Shown one piece after another: positions 51,277 to 59,810 of a stretch of DNA of 64,000 nucleotides. The DNA lies in assembly GCA_020848545.1 (NCBI GenBank), contig JADLHZ010000085.1, forward strand, positions 159,293 to 223,292, read 5' to 3'. The notes beneath the pieces were generated by a model. The model did not search any database. It saw only the letters and a list, made by a program, of their open reading frames with translations, and had not been told where the DNA came from. A program made the position numbers and the translations under genes. Source of the stretch: Deltaproteobacteria bacterium (lineage in GTDB: Bacteria; Myxococcota; JADLHZ01). Within the stretch, counting starts at the first letter, position 1, and the number at the start of each line of letters is the position of its first letter.

Positions 51277-51945
51277 ATGAGCATCAAGATCGCAGCGCGT
51301 CAGCAAGCCACACAACCCGCGGGCCCGGCACAGAGCTTCGCGGCCTTCACGCCCTCGAGCATCAGTGCGCTCAGAGACGGCGGCACGATCATCGTCGCGG
51401 GGACCCTCAATCGCAGCGTGCTCGCGACCGTCCGCTACGATGGCGGCTTTGCCTCTGCCGATCAGGGGAAGATCTTCGCGCGCACGAAGCTGTGCAATGG
51501 CGGCGCGGGGCCCGAGCGGCGGATGAGCGTCAACGAAATGCGCCAGATGCGCACCGCCCTGCTCGCTTACATGAAAGCGCATCCGGCGGAGTCGCCGATG
51601 CTCTATGAGGCACTGGTCACGCACCTTGCTCGGGCCAGCGGCGATCGGGGCTTCAGGACGAAGGACGTCGTGACTGTCACAGGCACGGTGGTCCAGCGCG
51701 CCCCTGCCCCCGCCCTCGGCGGCGAAAGCCCGCCGTCTGGCCGCTTCTTGTTGCTCGACGAGCCGATTATCGTCGACGGTAAGCTCGTCAAAGAGATCTT
51801 GCTCGACTATGGGTTCAGCCAAACCGGCGCTGGCAAGCACGTCGAGCTTCGCGGTCGCGTCGAAGTGCGGACCTTCGAAGGCGTCGAGAGCGGCGACGGC
51901 GAGTATGTCGCCCTCTCAGCTGTCTCGCGCGGACCGGCGACCTGA
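51277..51945 (+). CDS. Hypothetical protein (222 aa)
   Basis: A soluble-looking protein from ATG 51277, which has AAGGAG 7 bases upstream; the longer open frame from 51154 is not needed. It is beta-rich (DGGTIIVAGTLNRSVLATVR; SGRFLLLDEPIIVDGKLVKE; KHVELRGRVEVRTFEGVESG) around a central helical part (MSVNEMRQMRTALLAYMKAH, then PAESPMLYEALVTHLARASG). No signal peptide or known motif. It is the first of several plus-strand orphan genes (51.3-54.7 kb) in the accessory block. Confidence 0.65.
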   Translation: MSIKIAARQQATQPAGPAQSFAAFTPSSISALRDGGTIIVAGTLNRSVLATVRYDGGFASADQGKIFARTKLCNGGAGPERRMSVNEMRQMRTALLAYMKAHPAESPMLYEALVTHLARASGDRGFRTKDVVTVTGTVVQRAPAPALGGESPPSGRFLLLDEPIIVDGKLVKEILLDYGFSQTGAGKHVELRGRVEVRTFEGVESGDGEYVALSAVSRGPAT

Positions 51946-51968
51946 GTGGCCGCCGTCTCGAGACTTAC

Positions 51969-52589
51969 TTAGTCGATGACGACGATCCCGGCGCGTACGG
52001 GCTTCTTGACACCAAAGTACGACCCTTTGACGGCCACGCGGATCTTCGTCGTGAACGACTCGGCCGGTTGAAACGGCCGCAAATCGTAAAGGTATCCGGG
52101 TTCGACACAAATGCAGTAGCCCGAGCTCGGATCACAGTACCATTCGCCGTTTGCCGAGTAGGTATCGCGCAGGTACCAGCCGGCGCGGGATGCGTTGTAG
52201 GCGTATTCGGCCGCCTCGAGGTGAAGGGCCTCGCATGATTGCGGGTCCGCGGGTCCGTAGAGCTGCGCAAGCGCTCCAAAGACGCTGAACGTGTGGCCTG
52301 CCGTATGGTTCACTTCAACGAGGTATTGGTTTGGGCAGTCGGGATGATCGTAGCCCGCGCCGGGCGAGACGCTCTGATGCTGCGCGCCCGGAACCCACGC
52401 GCGCATGTTGATGATCGCATCGGCGCTGGCTGTCGTGGCGCACGCGATCTCGGCGAGCGCGCGCTCGATGCTCGTCGAGCGCACCGAGCGTTCGTCGTTC
52501 AGGCTCGGGCCGCAGGCCACCGAGCAAATGGACAGCAAGAGCACGATCGAGCGGCGAGCGGTCTTCGTCACGGTCCTCATCATGGGCAC
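51969..52589 (-). CDS. Hypothetical lipoprotein
   Basis: A 206-residue exported lipoprotein (signal ARRSIVLLLSICSVAC; start GTG 52589 or the ATGs at 52583/52580). The mature part is rich in aromatic and Cys residues (DHPDCPNQYLVEV; EWYCDPSSGYCICVEPGYLY), suggesting disulfides outside the cytoplasm. I do not recognise a family. It is antisense to its plus-strand neighbours and alone in its orientation here. Confidence 0.62.
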   Translation of the reverse strand: MPMMRTVTKTARRSIVLLLSICSVACGPSLNDERSVRSTSIERALAEIACATTASADAIINMRAWVPGAQHQSVSPGAGYDHPDCPNQYLVEVNHTAGHTFSVFGALAQLYGPADPQSCEALHLEAAEYAYNASRAGWYLRDTYSANGEWYCDPSSGYCICVEPGYLYDLRPFQPAESFTTKIRVAVKGSYFGVKKPVRAGIVVID

Positions 52590-52753
52590 ACTCTACGCGC
52601 GCCAAATTGGGGGTGATAGCCTGTTTCGCGAGCGCGCTAGAAGCGCACCCGCGGCGACCGGAAGCGCGCGCGGTGACCGCGCGGTGCGTATCTATTTCTT
52701 TCGCGCCCTCTGAGTAGAAGCAGGAGCTGGTTCGTGGGATGTTCCGATGCATC

Positions 52754-53593
52754 ATGACGCGCATCATCGGACCTACCGTGCCACCTGCGAGAGGGCAGGA
52801 TCCGGCGGCGACCACGCCTGTCGATAAACCCGCGACGGCCGCGCCGCCGCCCCCGTCGTTCGCGCAACCGTCGTTCGCGCCACCGACGCTCGCGCCACCG
52901 TCGCTCGCGCCACCGTCGCTCGCGCCACCGCCGCGCCAGGTCGCGGCTGCCACCCCTTTTCCGTCCTCGACGGCCGCGGCAGGGACGGCGCCTGAAGCGA
53001 GCGGACTCGCTCTGCAGGTGACGCGCGCGTTTGTCGACGAGACGCTCGCGATTCTACGGTCGGCAAACGTCGATGGCGTCACCTGCGCGACCTTCGAACG
53101 CTCGCTCATGGAAAGCGGCGAGGCGCTCGCCCGGGCATCGCTTTCGCCGACGCGCTTTGAGCAGGCGTTGGAGGACGTGCGCGGGCTCGCGACGAAGGAC
53201 CTGCTGACGCACGAGCAGAAGAGCTCGCTCCGGCAAGTCACCGCCGACGCCACGGCGCCGTCGCCGCCTGCGTCAGCGATGGGCGCTCGCGAGGGTGTCC
53301 CTCCGAGCCTCGGGCAGATCGAAGCGTTGTTCGAGAAGCTGCAGTCCGGTTTCATCATCGACGCCAAAGAAGCGGCACAGCTCGAGGCGGCGTTTGCCAA
53401 GCTCTCCCCGGCCGACCAGAGCTTCTTCTTGACGAGTCACCTGAGCCCCACGGCTGGCTACGAGCATACGCTCGCGGGCGTCATCGCCTACTACAACGGC
53501 GTCGTAGGGCCGCACGAAAAAGCTCGCGTGGACTTCGTCTCGTCGATCTTGAAAGCGAAGCACGACCCGTCCGCGATCGACAACGTGCGCTGA
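52754..53593 (+). CDS. Hypothetical protein with Pro-rich N-terminal repeats
   Basis: A 279-residue protein from ATG 52754. The first 75 residues are disordered and Pro-rich, including five tandem SFAPP/SLAPP-type pentapeptides encoded by a 15-base DNA repeat. Two helical domains follow: about 85-165 (LQVTRAFVDETLAILRSANV; FEQALEDVRGLATKDLLTHE) and about 190-275 (GQIEALFEKLQSGFIIDAKE; EKARVDFVSSILKAKHDP). A disordered N-terminus before helical domains is a layout seen in secreted effectors, but no export signal can be identified. Function unknown. Confidence 0.6.
   Translation: MTRIIGPTVPPARGQDPAATTPVDKPATAAPPPPSFAQPSFAPPTLAPPSLAPPSLAPPPRQVAAATPFPSSTAAAGTAPEASGLALQVTRAFVDETLAILRSANVDGVTCATFERSLMESGEALARASLSPTRFEQALEDVRGLATKDLLTHEQKSSLRQVTADATAPSPPASAMGAREGVPPSLGQIEALFEKLQSGFIIDAKEAAQLEAAFAKLSPADQSFFLTSHLSPTAGYEHTLAGVIAYYNGVVGPHEKARVDFVSSILKAKHDPSAIDNVR
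52856..52930 (+). repeat. Five 15-base coding repeats
   Basis: Five near-identical 15-base units (consensus TCGCTCGCGCCACCG) at 52856-52870, 52871-52885, 52886-52900, 52901-52915 and 52916-52930; the last two are identical. They encode Ser/Thr-Phe/Leu-Ala-Pro/Gln-Pro pentapeptides. The unit length is a multiple of three, so copy-number change would keep the frame. Confidence 0.85.
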
Positions 53594-53696
53594 GCCGCGC
53601 CCTTACCAATCAGTCCGTAGCGTGGTCTTCTTGTCGAGCTCGGTGCGCTTCTCTTGCGCGACGCGACCGCGCCGGATGCTTGTCGATACTCGTCCC

Positions 53697-54665
53697 ATGA
53701 GAATCCAAATCACGAATCTGACGGAATTGATGGGTATCCTTTCGACCTCTGATCGCACCGCCTTCGATACGCTGGTCTCTCGGCTCGACACCTCGACTCG
53801 AGAAGTTGCCGACGGAGTCATCAGCGGGAGCGAAGCGGCCTGGCTTCACGGCCAGCGCGACAGCGCGGGTCGCTTCCCGATGCTGTTTCCGAGCGAAGCG
53901 AAGATCGCCACCTTCTTCGATCGCTTGCTCAGCGCGCCCCCCGCGGCCGCGGCGAAGATCGCGCCGCGCAAGATCCCGCCGCTGCAGCAGACGACGGTCG
54001 ACAAAGTCAACGTCAGCCACGTGAGCGGCAGCTTCACGGCCAGCGACGGTACGAAGGTCGATCTCGGGACCTTGGCCCAGCGCCTGGCGCTCGGCAGCGT
54101 GGTGCCGGGTCGGCTCGATTGGGTCGCCTACCAGTCAGCGCGGCGGCTTTCGTTTCCCGGCCTCACGCCAGCCGAGCAAGAAGCCGCCATGGCGCTCGCG
54201 AAGGTGTGCTTCAGCGGTCAGGCGTCGACGGCGTCGACGCCGGTGCTCGTCGACGCGCCTTGCTACTCGGCAAGCTCGGTCTCGATCGCGATCCGGCAGC
54301 GTGAGAGCTACACGGTCTCGGACGCGGCGCCGCTGCCGGGCACCAAGGTCTATCTGAACGCCGAGGTGAGCCCGGAGGCGGTGATCGTCAGGGCGAAACC
54401 CGGCGCCAAGGTGCTCGTGCGCCTCGAGCTCAGCGAGAAGGACCCCATCAAGCGGGCCAGAGAGGTGGTCTACACAGTCGGTGCGAGCGGAGAGCTCGTC
54501 ATTCCGCCGGACGGGCTCGCGCGCTTTCAGGCGCCATACACATACGGTCCGCGCATCGTCGTCGTAGAGCCGAATGGAACGGGCGCGCCGACCATCGTCG
54601 CCAACGTCGAGCTCCCCGCCGTTCTGCCGCTCTCTCGCACGGGTGTCTCCCCGCCAGCGCCTTGA
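53697..54665 (+). CDS. Hypothetical protein (322 aa)
   Basis: A soluble-looking protein from ATG 53697 (MRIQITNLTELMGILSTSDR). The first 75 residues are helical (TAFDTLVSRLDTSTREVADG). After a linker (KIAPRKIPPLQQTT) come a beta/alpha part (VSGSFTASDGTKVDLGTLAQ) and a C-terminal beta-sandwich-like region (TKVYLNAEVSPEAVIVRAKP; GPRIVVVEPNGTGAPTIVAN). No signal peptide, membrane helix or known catalytic motif. It is the third of the plus-strand orphans preceding the convergent TPR/paralogue group; its role is unknown. Confidence 0.62.
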   Translation: MRIQITNLTELMGILSTSDRTAFDTLVSRLDTSTREVADGVISGSEAAWLHGQRDSAGRFPMLFPSEAKIATFFDRLLSAPPAAAAKIAPRKIPPLQQTTVDKVNVSHVSGSFTASDGTKVDLGTLAQRLALGSVVPGRLDWVAYQSARRLSFPGLTPAEQEAAMALAKVCFSGQASTASTPVLVDAPCYSASSVSIAIRQRESYTVSDAAPLPGTKVYLNAEVSPEAVIVRAKPGAKVLVRLELSEKDPIKRAREVVYTVGASGELVIPPDGLARFQAPYTYGPRIVVVEPNGTGAPTIVANVELPAVLPLSRTGVSPPAP

Positions 54666-54683
54666 TCCGACCTTCACGCCGTC

Positions 54684-54711
54684 GCTCGCGAACTGATGCT
54701 CGCGAACTGAT
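54684..54711 (+). repeat. Perfect 14-base tandem duplication
   Basis: GCTCGCGAACTGAT is repeated head-to-tail at 54684-54697 and 54698-54711, just after the stop of the 322-residue orphan gene. It lies in the spacer between convergent genes. A short CCCG-T-CGGG dyad follows near 54723-54731. No gene lies in 54666-54823. Confidence 0.7.
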
Positions 54712-54823
54712 GCTCCCGAAATCCCGTCGGGCAGGCGAAACCGGCTCGGCGACGGGCGGCCGCGCGGCCCGCGCCAGTTGCCGCATCGACTCGTCGCAGG
54801 AGATCGTCGAGGGCGAGCCGCCT

Positions 54824-55198
54824 TCAGCCGCCCAATTGCGCGAGCGCGCGGGCGACGAGGGCGCGCGCCCGCCGCCCGGCCGGATGCTCGGCGCGCGGAT
54901 CGAGCGTCATCGCGCGCTCGAGAGCGCGGGCGCCGGCGGCGAGATCGCCGAGGTCGAGGGACGCTTCGCCGAGCATGAGCCAGCTCTCGACTTGGCTTGG
55001 CGCGAGCGTGCAGGCCTGCCGGAAGGCGACGACCGCGCGTTCGAGCATGCCGCGGCGCGCGGCGCAGGCGCCGAAGAGCAGCCACGCGCGCGCGTCCTCC
55101 GGAGCCGCCAGCGTCGCCACTTCGGCGGCGTCGCCGGCGGCCGCCGCGTCGCCGTCGCGCAGCAGGCGCGCGCTCATCGCCAGCAACGCGTCGCTCAT
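54824..55198 (-). CDS. TPR protein, possible secretion chaperone (second of pair)
   Basis: A 124-residue all-helical protein from ATG 55198, overlapping the stop of the upstream TPR gene (ATGA). Three TPR-like units are visible: AMSARLLRDGDAAAAGDAAE, ARAWLLFGACAARRGMLERA and ESWLMLGEASLDLGDLAAGA, followed by RALERAMTLDP. Size and layout resemble SycD/LcrH class II chaperones of type III secretion, which also have about three TPRs. It is encoded directly after two large paralogues that look like secreted proteins. The chaperone role is inferred from this context; a generic TPR protein is equally possible from sequence alone. Confidence 0.62.
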   Translation of the reverse strand: MSDALLAMSARLLRDGDAAAAGDAAEVATLAAPEDARAWLLFGACAARRGMLERAVVAFRQACTLAPSQVESWLMLGEASLDLGDLAAGARALERAMTLDPRAEHPAGRRARALVARALAQLGG

Positions 55199-55635
55199 GT
55201 TTTCGCTCTCCCCGTCAGTTGCGCCAAGGCTTGACCGGCGAGGGCGCGGGCGCGGCGCCCCCACGGGCGCTGGCCTTGGCGGTCGAGCAGCAGCGCTTGC
55301 CGGAGCGCGCCGGCGGCCTTTTCGTAGTCGAAGGTCGACAGGTAGAGCTCGGCGAGCCCTGTCCACGCGGCGCCTGCGGTCGGTCTCAGGTTCAGCGCCC
55401 GCAAGTAAGCGGAGATGGCGCGCGGTGTGTCGCTCGCCCGCGCTGACGTGGCCGCGAAGGCGACTTGCGCTTCATAGGAATCAGGCGCCAGGGCCGCCGC
55501 CAGCGCCGCGCAGGCCCGGGCGGACGGCAGATCGTCGGTGCGCAGAAAGTGCGCGGCCAGGCGCGACAGGTGCACGCCGTCGCGCCTCGAGAACGGCGCT
55601 GGCGTGAGGGCGGGTGGGCTATTTGAAGTTGCCAA
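55195..55635 (-). CDS. TPR protein, possible secretion chaperone (first of pair)
   Basis: A 146-residue helical protein. The start is TTG 55635 because AAGGAGG lies 6 bases upstream of it; it begins inside the end of the large paralogue gene (17-base overlap). TPR units are HLSRLAAHFLRTDDLPSARA, RAISAYLRALNLRPTAGAAW and TGLAELYLSTFDYEKAAGAL, then RQALLLDRQG. The last is close in style to SycD/LcrH chaperones. Its C-terminus (RRARALAGQALAQLTG) closely resembles that of the downstream TPR protein (RRARALVARALAQLGG), so the two are probably a tandem duplication. Confidence 0.65.
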   Translation of the reverse strand: MATSNSPPALTPAPFSRRDGVHLSRLAAHFLRTDDLPSARACAALAAALAPDSYEAQVAFAATSARASDTPRAISAYLRALNLRPTAGAAWTGLAELYLSTFDYEKAAGALRQALLLDRQGQRPWGRRARALAGQALAQLTGRAKT

Positions 55636-58252
55636 TGATCGCCTCCTTCGTCTTTGAGAGCTTGTTCATCGTGTTCGACAGGGCCTCGATGATCTTCGTG
55701 TAGCGATCCATCTGCGCCTGCAGGCGCATTTGCTGGAGCGCCGTCATGTCGCTCATCGAGTCGAGCTCGTTTTCGGCGGTCTCCATCGCGGCGTCGAAGG
55801 ACGCCAAGGTTCCGTGCGCGGCCGAGGGATCGCCGCTGATGTCGCCCGGCTCCTCGGTGATTCGTTCGCCTTCGCCCTCGTCGTCGTCATCGTCGTTGTC
55901 ATTATTGGGGGGCGGGTCGTTGGCGCGTTGCGCGCGCCATTCGGCGACGAACGCGGCGATGGGATCGCCGGGCGTTTCGGTCTCGGTTTCGGTCTCCGTC
56001 TCCGTGTCGGTCGCGTCGTGGTAGCCGGGCGGACGCGCGTTGTAGCGGAATTCGTCCCAACCGACGCCGCCGCTGAAGTCGCCCTTTTCCGCGGCTGCCT
56101 TCAGGTAACCCGGGCGGTGGGTGACGTACCAATAGTAGTCATCGTTCGAGTAGACGGTGGTTTCCCCGTCCACCGTTTCCGTGTAGGTCGCGCTAATGTA
56201 CTTATTCAACTCCTGCTTAAACGGCCCTTCTTGGCTCCAATAGTCTGCGCCCGCGTCGACCATTTTGTGGCACAGCGCGACCATCTTCGAGCCGGGGCAG
56301 GCGGCGTTGAGCTTCGAAAAGATCGTGCCGAGGGCGCCGCTCAGCTCGTTGAACTTCTCGGTTGGATAGGGCGTCTGTGCGTAGGTCTTGCAGATCTCGC
56401 GCACGAGCGTGCGAATCGCTTCCGCCGGATTCTTGGGCGTGCCGCCGTACTCGTTGACGATCGCGTAGAGCTCCTGATCGTCCTCGAACAAGGCGGCCAG
56501 CTCGGGATCCTCGGCCAAGAGCTTGCGCATCTCCGCCTCGACCTGCTGCGCGTTCATCTGCTCGTAGCGCGCGCAGTCTTGGTCGGTCGCGATGTCGTTG
56601 GCCTTTTCTTCTTTGGCCGGCGGCGCGCCGGCTTCGATGCCGGCCTTTTCGAGCTCGTTCATGAACACCGTGACGCACAGGGAGTTCGCCCCCTGACCGA
56701 AGTTGATGGTCGCGCCAGGCTTGGGGCTGCCGTCACTCAACCCCACGCCACCGTCCTTGCGCGGGCCGGTGAGAAAGGCCTCGAAGGTCGGGAAACTTCC
56801 CGCCGGCAGGCCCTGGCTCTTGGCGTACTCGTAGTAGGCCCAAAGGTAGCGGGCATCGGTTTGCGAGATCTGATAGGTCGCGGCGATCTGCGCCGCCACC
56901 GCGTCTGGACAGGCGGCGCCGCCGAGCATTTCCCCATCGACCCCGCCGCCCGCCTCATCCGTCGCGGTCGCGGCAGGCGGAAGCTCTGGCATGGGATCGA
57001 CGAGCTCGGCGCTTCCGTCTGGCAGCCACGCGAGCTCGCGCCACTCGCAGAAGTCGGAGAAGCTGAACGACGCCGCGTTGATTTGCCCTTGCGCGACGAG
57101 CATGTCGTACTCTTCGCGCATTTGGCTCTGCAGGCGCGCCTTCTCGGTCTTCATGTGCGTGATGAGCTCGCGTTGCGCCTTCTTCGCCGCGTTCGCCTTC
57201 TGCATCTCGTGCATGCGGTCGCGCAGCATCTCCGATTCGGTCTTCGCCGAGCTCATCATGACGAACCAAATCGCCGCCTCGATGTCGGCGGTCATCACGT
57301 CGAAGCCGCCCGCCGAGGTGGGGAGCCCATCCCCGCCGAGCGCGTCCTTTCCGAGTGCGTCGTCGACGATCCGCAATGCCGCTTCGTCCGGCGCGCTGGC
57401 CTCGGTGGCTCCTTGCCGCATCGCTATGGCGCGACGAAGGAAGTCGCCCCACGCCGAGACGCAGGGAGCGGCGGCCTGCTCGAGCGCGACGATCGCCGCG
57501 TCCGGGATGACGATGTCTTGTTCCTTCTCCTCGGCCGGGGCGTGCGCCAGCAACGAACGCATCGCCTTGGTGATTTGCGGCGCTTGCTGCTCGAGTATCT
57601 TGGCGACGACGAGCGGCGGCCGTGGCGCAGAAGGCGGCGCGCCGAGGGCAGCGAAATATTTTTCGATCGCCCGCTCGAGCACCTTCACCTGTGCCATGAC
57701 CCAGCGCCTGCGATCCGCCGGGTCGGCAAAGCCAGGGACCGCGGTGCCCAGCTGATCGAGCACCGGCACTGAGCCACGCTCGCCGGCGATGGCGGCGAGC
57801 GCGGCGATGAGCTCCGGTGAGAAGGGCGGCGCCGGATCCGCATGCAGAAGAAGCTCTTCGTGCTCGAACGCGGCGGCGATCGGCGCGTCCGTCGGCGCGC
57901 CGAGCAACGGCCGCAGACCGTCGAAGTGCTCGGCGGCGGTGTTTTTCGATCGCGGCACGTCGGCGGGCGCCCCGGTCGCGGCGGTGCCGAGCGCCGCCAG
58001 GGTTGCCAGGGCCTCGGTCGTCATGAAGCTGTCTTCGACCGGGAGCCCGCCGGTGAGCGGCGCTGACGCGCGGGCATCGCCGCGCGTCGCGGTCGCTTCG
58101 ACCCCGCTCGACTTGGCCGCGTCGCTCGGCTTTGCCGCGGCTTTGTCGGCCGGTTTCTTCTTGGCGGCTTCGTCCGCTGGCGGCGGCAGAGAAACATCCG
58201 GTGAAATCGCCGGGGTTGACGGTTGCTTGTTCTGACCAATCGGGCCTGCCAC
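55619..58252 (-). CDS. Large putative secreted protein A (paralogue of neighbour)
   Basis: An 877-residue protein. GTG 58252 is chosen because AGAGGAG sits 5-6 bases upstream. The first 90 residues are disordered and Ala/Pro/Lys-rich. A central helical segment (IEAAIWFVMMSSAKTESEML, then RDRMHEMQKANAAKKAQREL) recurs in shorter form in the upstream gene. An acidic Thr-Glu tract and NDNDDDDDEGEGE lie near residue 800. The C-terminus (MRLQAQMDRYTKIIEALSNT, then MNKLSKTKEAIIGNFK) is an amphipathic helix ending like type III filament/tip proteins of the EspA type. No Sec signal is present. Probable substrate of a specialised secretion system with the two TPR proteins as chaperones; this is inference. 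Confidence 0.6.
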   Translation of the reverse strand: MAGPIGQNKQPSTPAISPDVSLPPPADEAAKKKPADKAAAKPSDAAKSSGVEATATRGDARASAPLTGGLPVEDSFMTTEALATLAALGTAATGAPADVPRSKNTAAEHFDGLRPLLGAPTDAPIAAAFEHEELLLHADPAPPFSPELIAALAAIAGERGSVPVLDQLGTAVPGFADPADRRRWVMAQVKVLERAIEKYFAALGAPPSAPRPPLVVAKILEQQAPQITKAMRSLLAHAPAEEKEQDIVIPDAAIVALEQAAAPCVSAWGDFLRRAIAMRQGATEASAPDEAALRIVDDALGKDALGGDGLPTSAGGFDVMTADIEAAIWFVMMSSAKTESEMLRDRMHEMQKANAAKKAQRELITHMKTEKARLQSQMREEYDMLVAQGQINAASFSFSDFCEWRELAWLPDGSAELVDPMPELPPAATATDEAGGGVDGEMLGGAACPDAVAAQIAATYQISQTDARYLWAYYEYAKSQGLPAGSFPTFEAFLTGPRKDGGVGLSDGSPKPGATINFGQGANSLCVTVFMNELEKAGIEAGAPPAKEEKANDIATDQDCARYEQMNAQQVEAEMRKLLAEDPELAALFEDDQELYAIVNEYGGTPKNPAEAIRTLVREICKTYAQTPYPTEKFNELSGALGTIFSKLNAACPGSKMVALCHKMVDAGADYWSQEGPFKQELNKYISATYTETVDGETTVYSNDDYYWYVTHRPGYLKAAAEKGDFSGGVGWDEFRYNARPPGYHDATDTETETETETETPGDPIAAFVAEWRAQRANDPPPNNDNDDDDDEGEGERITEEPGDISGDPSAAHGTLASFDAAMETAENELDSMSDMTALQQMRLQAQMDRYTKIIEALSNTMNKLSKTKEAIIGNFK

Positions 58253-58266
58253 GATGGCTCCTCTCG

Positions 58267-59694
58267 TCAAACGAAGTTCTTGATGATCGTCGAATTCGTG
58301 TCGGCCGTCTTCTTGGCGATGCTCGACAATGCCTCGAACGCCTTCTGCCGCCGGTCGAGCAGCATCTGCATCTTCAGGCGGTCGCTCTCGGACTGATCGG
58401 CCAGGGCATCGACGGCGTCCTCGGTCTTGCCGGCGAGCGCGGCGTACGCGGCAAACGAGCCCGACGTCGTGCCTTCGCCGGTCTCGGTTCCTGTTTGCCG
58501 CTGCCCGCGTGTACCGCTCGTGTGCATGCCTTGGTACGTGGTCGGCGCCATTGGGGCGTCGTTCCCGAAGGTGGCTGAGGCGTTCACGAAACCGCGCGTC
58601 CCACCGGGGCTCGTTGGCAGCTCGAGGACGGCCGGGTTGATGAAGATGTTTTGTGGGTCGCCGCCCGTTTGCTCCGGTTGTGGCGCGAGGCTTGCGGGAA
58701 TGGGATCGGGCACGATCAGCACCGGCGCCGAAAACGACACGGTGTAGGGCGGCGCGTCGCTCACCTTGCCTTCGCTGTAGGAGACCTGGCAGCAGGCCAG
58801 GAACTCGTCGAGCGTCACCGCGGGGTCGACGTGCCCGCTCTCCTTCAACTGGCTGAGCGCGGCCTGCGCTTCTTGTTTCAGCGCCGCGACCGCCTGGTCA
58901 TACTCGCGCTTGAGCTCACGCATCGCTTGCTTTTGCTGCGTGCGCCGTTCGGTGATTGATATCGCCTCGCGCAGATCGTGCTCGGCGTCTTTGGCGCACA
59001 AGTGCATGACGATGAGGATCAACTCGTCGATGTCGGCGGCGGGCATCGCTTTGAGCGCCGAGCGAAATGCACCCTCGAGCTTGACGATCTCGACGCCGCT
59101 GTCACCGCTGCGCTGCCTCTGCCCGCCCGGGCTCTTCGGCAGCGCTTGAAGGGCGCTGAGCAGGACAGGCTCGGCCGCTTTGACGAGCGCCATTCCGGTC
59201 GGCTGGTTGAACAGCGCCGCCGTTGGGCTCACCATCATCTCGCCGCCAAAAGCGATGCCCTCGAGCCTTTTCGCCCAGAAACCGTCGAGCAGCTTGTCGA
59301 GGGCGCGGCGGCCCGCCGGCGCGAGCCCGGGTGCGAGCTCGGCAAGGGCGCGTTCGGACGGTTCGGGCGCGCTCGCGAGCGCGTCGAGCTCAGCCGGCGT
59401 GTAGGCTTCGCTCAACGGGCCGTCCGCCGTTGCTCCGAGAAAGGTCTGCCGGAGCCCGGCGAAGATTGTGAGGAGCGCCGCTTTTTCGTCGCTGGCGATC
59501 GTCGGTGTGCGGCCGGCGGCTTCGGGCAACGTGCCGGGGGTGCTCGCGGCCGGCTGGGCACTCGCCAACGGAGCGAGCGGCGTCTCGAGAACAACCACGC
59601 CGACGCGCGCGGGGGCAGGAGCCATCGGTGCGCGCGGCGACGGCGTCGCCGGGGTGGCGGCAGGCGGTGGCCGCTGGCGAATCTCGTTGGTCAT
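58267..59694 (-). CDS. Large putative secreted protein B (paralogue of neighbour)
   Basis: A 475-residue protein from ATG 59694, with AGGAGG about 10 bases upstream. It shares the layout of the downstream 877-residue protein: disordered Ala/Pro N-terminus, a central helix (IDELILIVMHLCAKDAEHDL, then REAISITERRTQQKQAMREL) and a C-terminal amphipathic helix (ESDRLKMQMLLDRRQKAFEA, then LSSIAKKTADTNSTIIKNFV). The shared C-terminal pattern is QM-x(1-2)-DR-x(2)-K-x(2)-EALS ... T-x(3)-II-x-NF. No Sec signal. It ends 15 bases before the start of its paralogue, so the two are co-transcribed. Function unknown; a filament or translocator role is a hypothesis. Confidence 0.62.
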   Translation of the reverse strand: MTNEIRQRPPPAATPATPSPRAPMAPAPARVGVVVLETPLAPLASAQPAASTPGTLPEAAGRTPTIASDEKAALLTIFAGLRQTFLGATADGPLSEAYTPAELDALASAPEPSERALAELAPGLAPAGRRALDKLLDGFWAKRLEGIAFGGEMMVSPTAALFNQPTGMALVKAAEPVLLSALQALPKSPGGQRQRSGDSGVEIVKLEGAFRSALKAMPAADIDELILIVMHLCAKDAEHDLREAISITERRTQQKQAMRELKREYDQAVAALKQEAQAALSQLKESGHVDPAVTLDEFLACCQVSYSEGKVSDAPPYTVSFSAPVLIVPDPIPASLAPQPEQTGGDPQNIFINPAVLELPTSPGGTRGFVNASATFGNDAPMAPTTYQGMHTSGTRGQRQTGTETGEGTTSGSFAAYAALAGKTEDAVDALADQSESDRLKMQMLLDRRQKAFEALSSIAKKTADTNSTIIKNFV

Positions 59695-59810
59695 GAGCTG
59701 AGCCCTCCTGGCTGCGCTACTCCTCGAAGTACCCGCGCCGGCGAGGCACGGTTCGAGCGCATTTGGATCGCACCACTGGCAGCGCACAAAGACTACCCCG
59801 ACTCGGTGGG

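Noticed and set aside
55619..59694. Firm annotation of the paralogues as type III translocators
   Set aside because: No export gate, ATPase, needle or ring gene is in the window, and the resemblance rests on a short amphipathic C-terminal helix.
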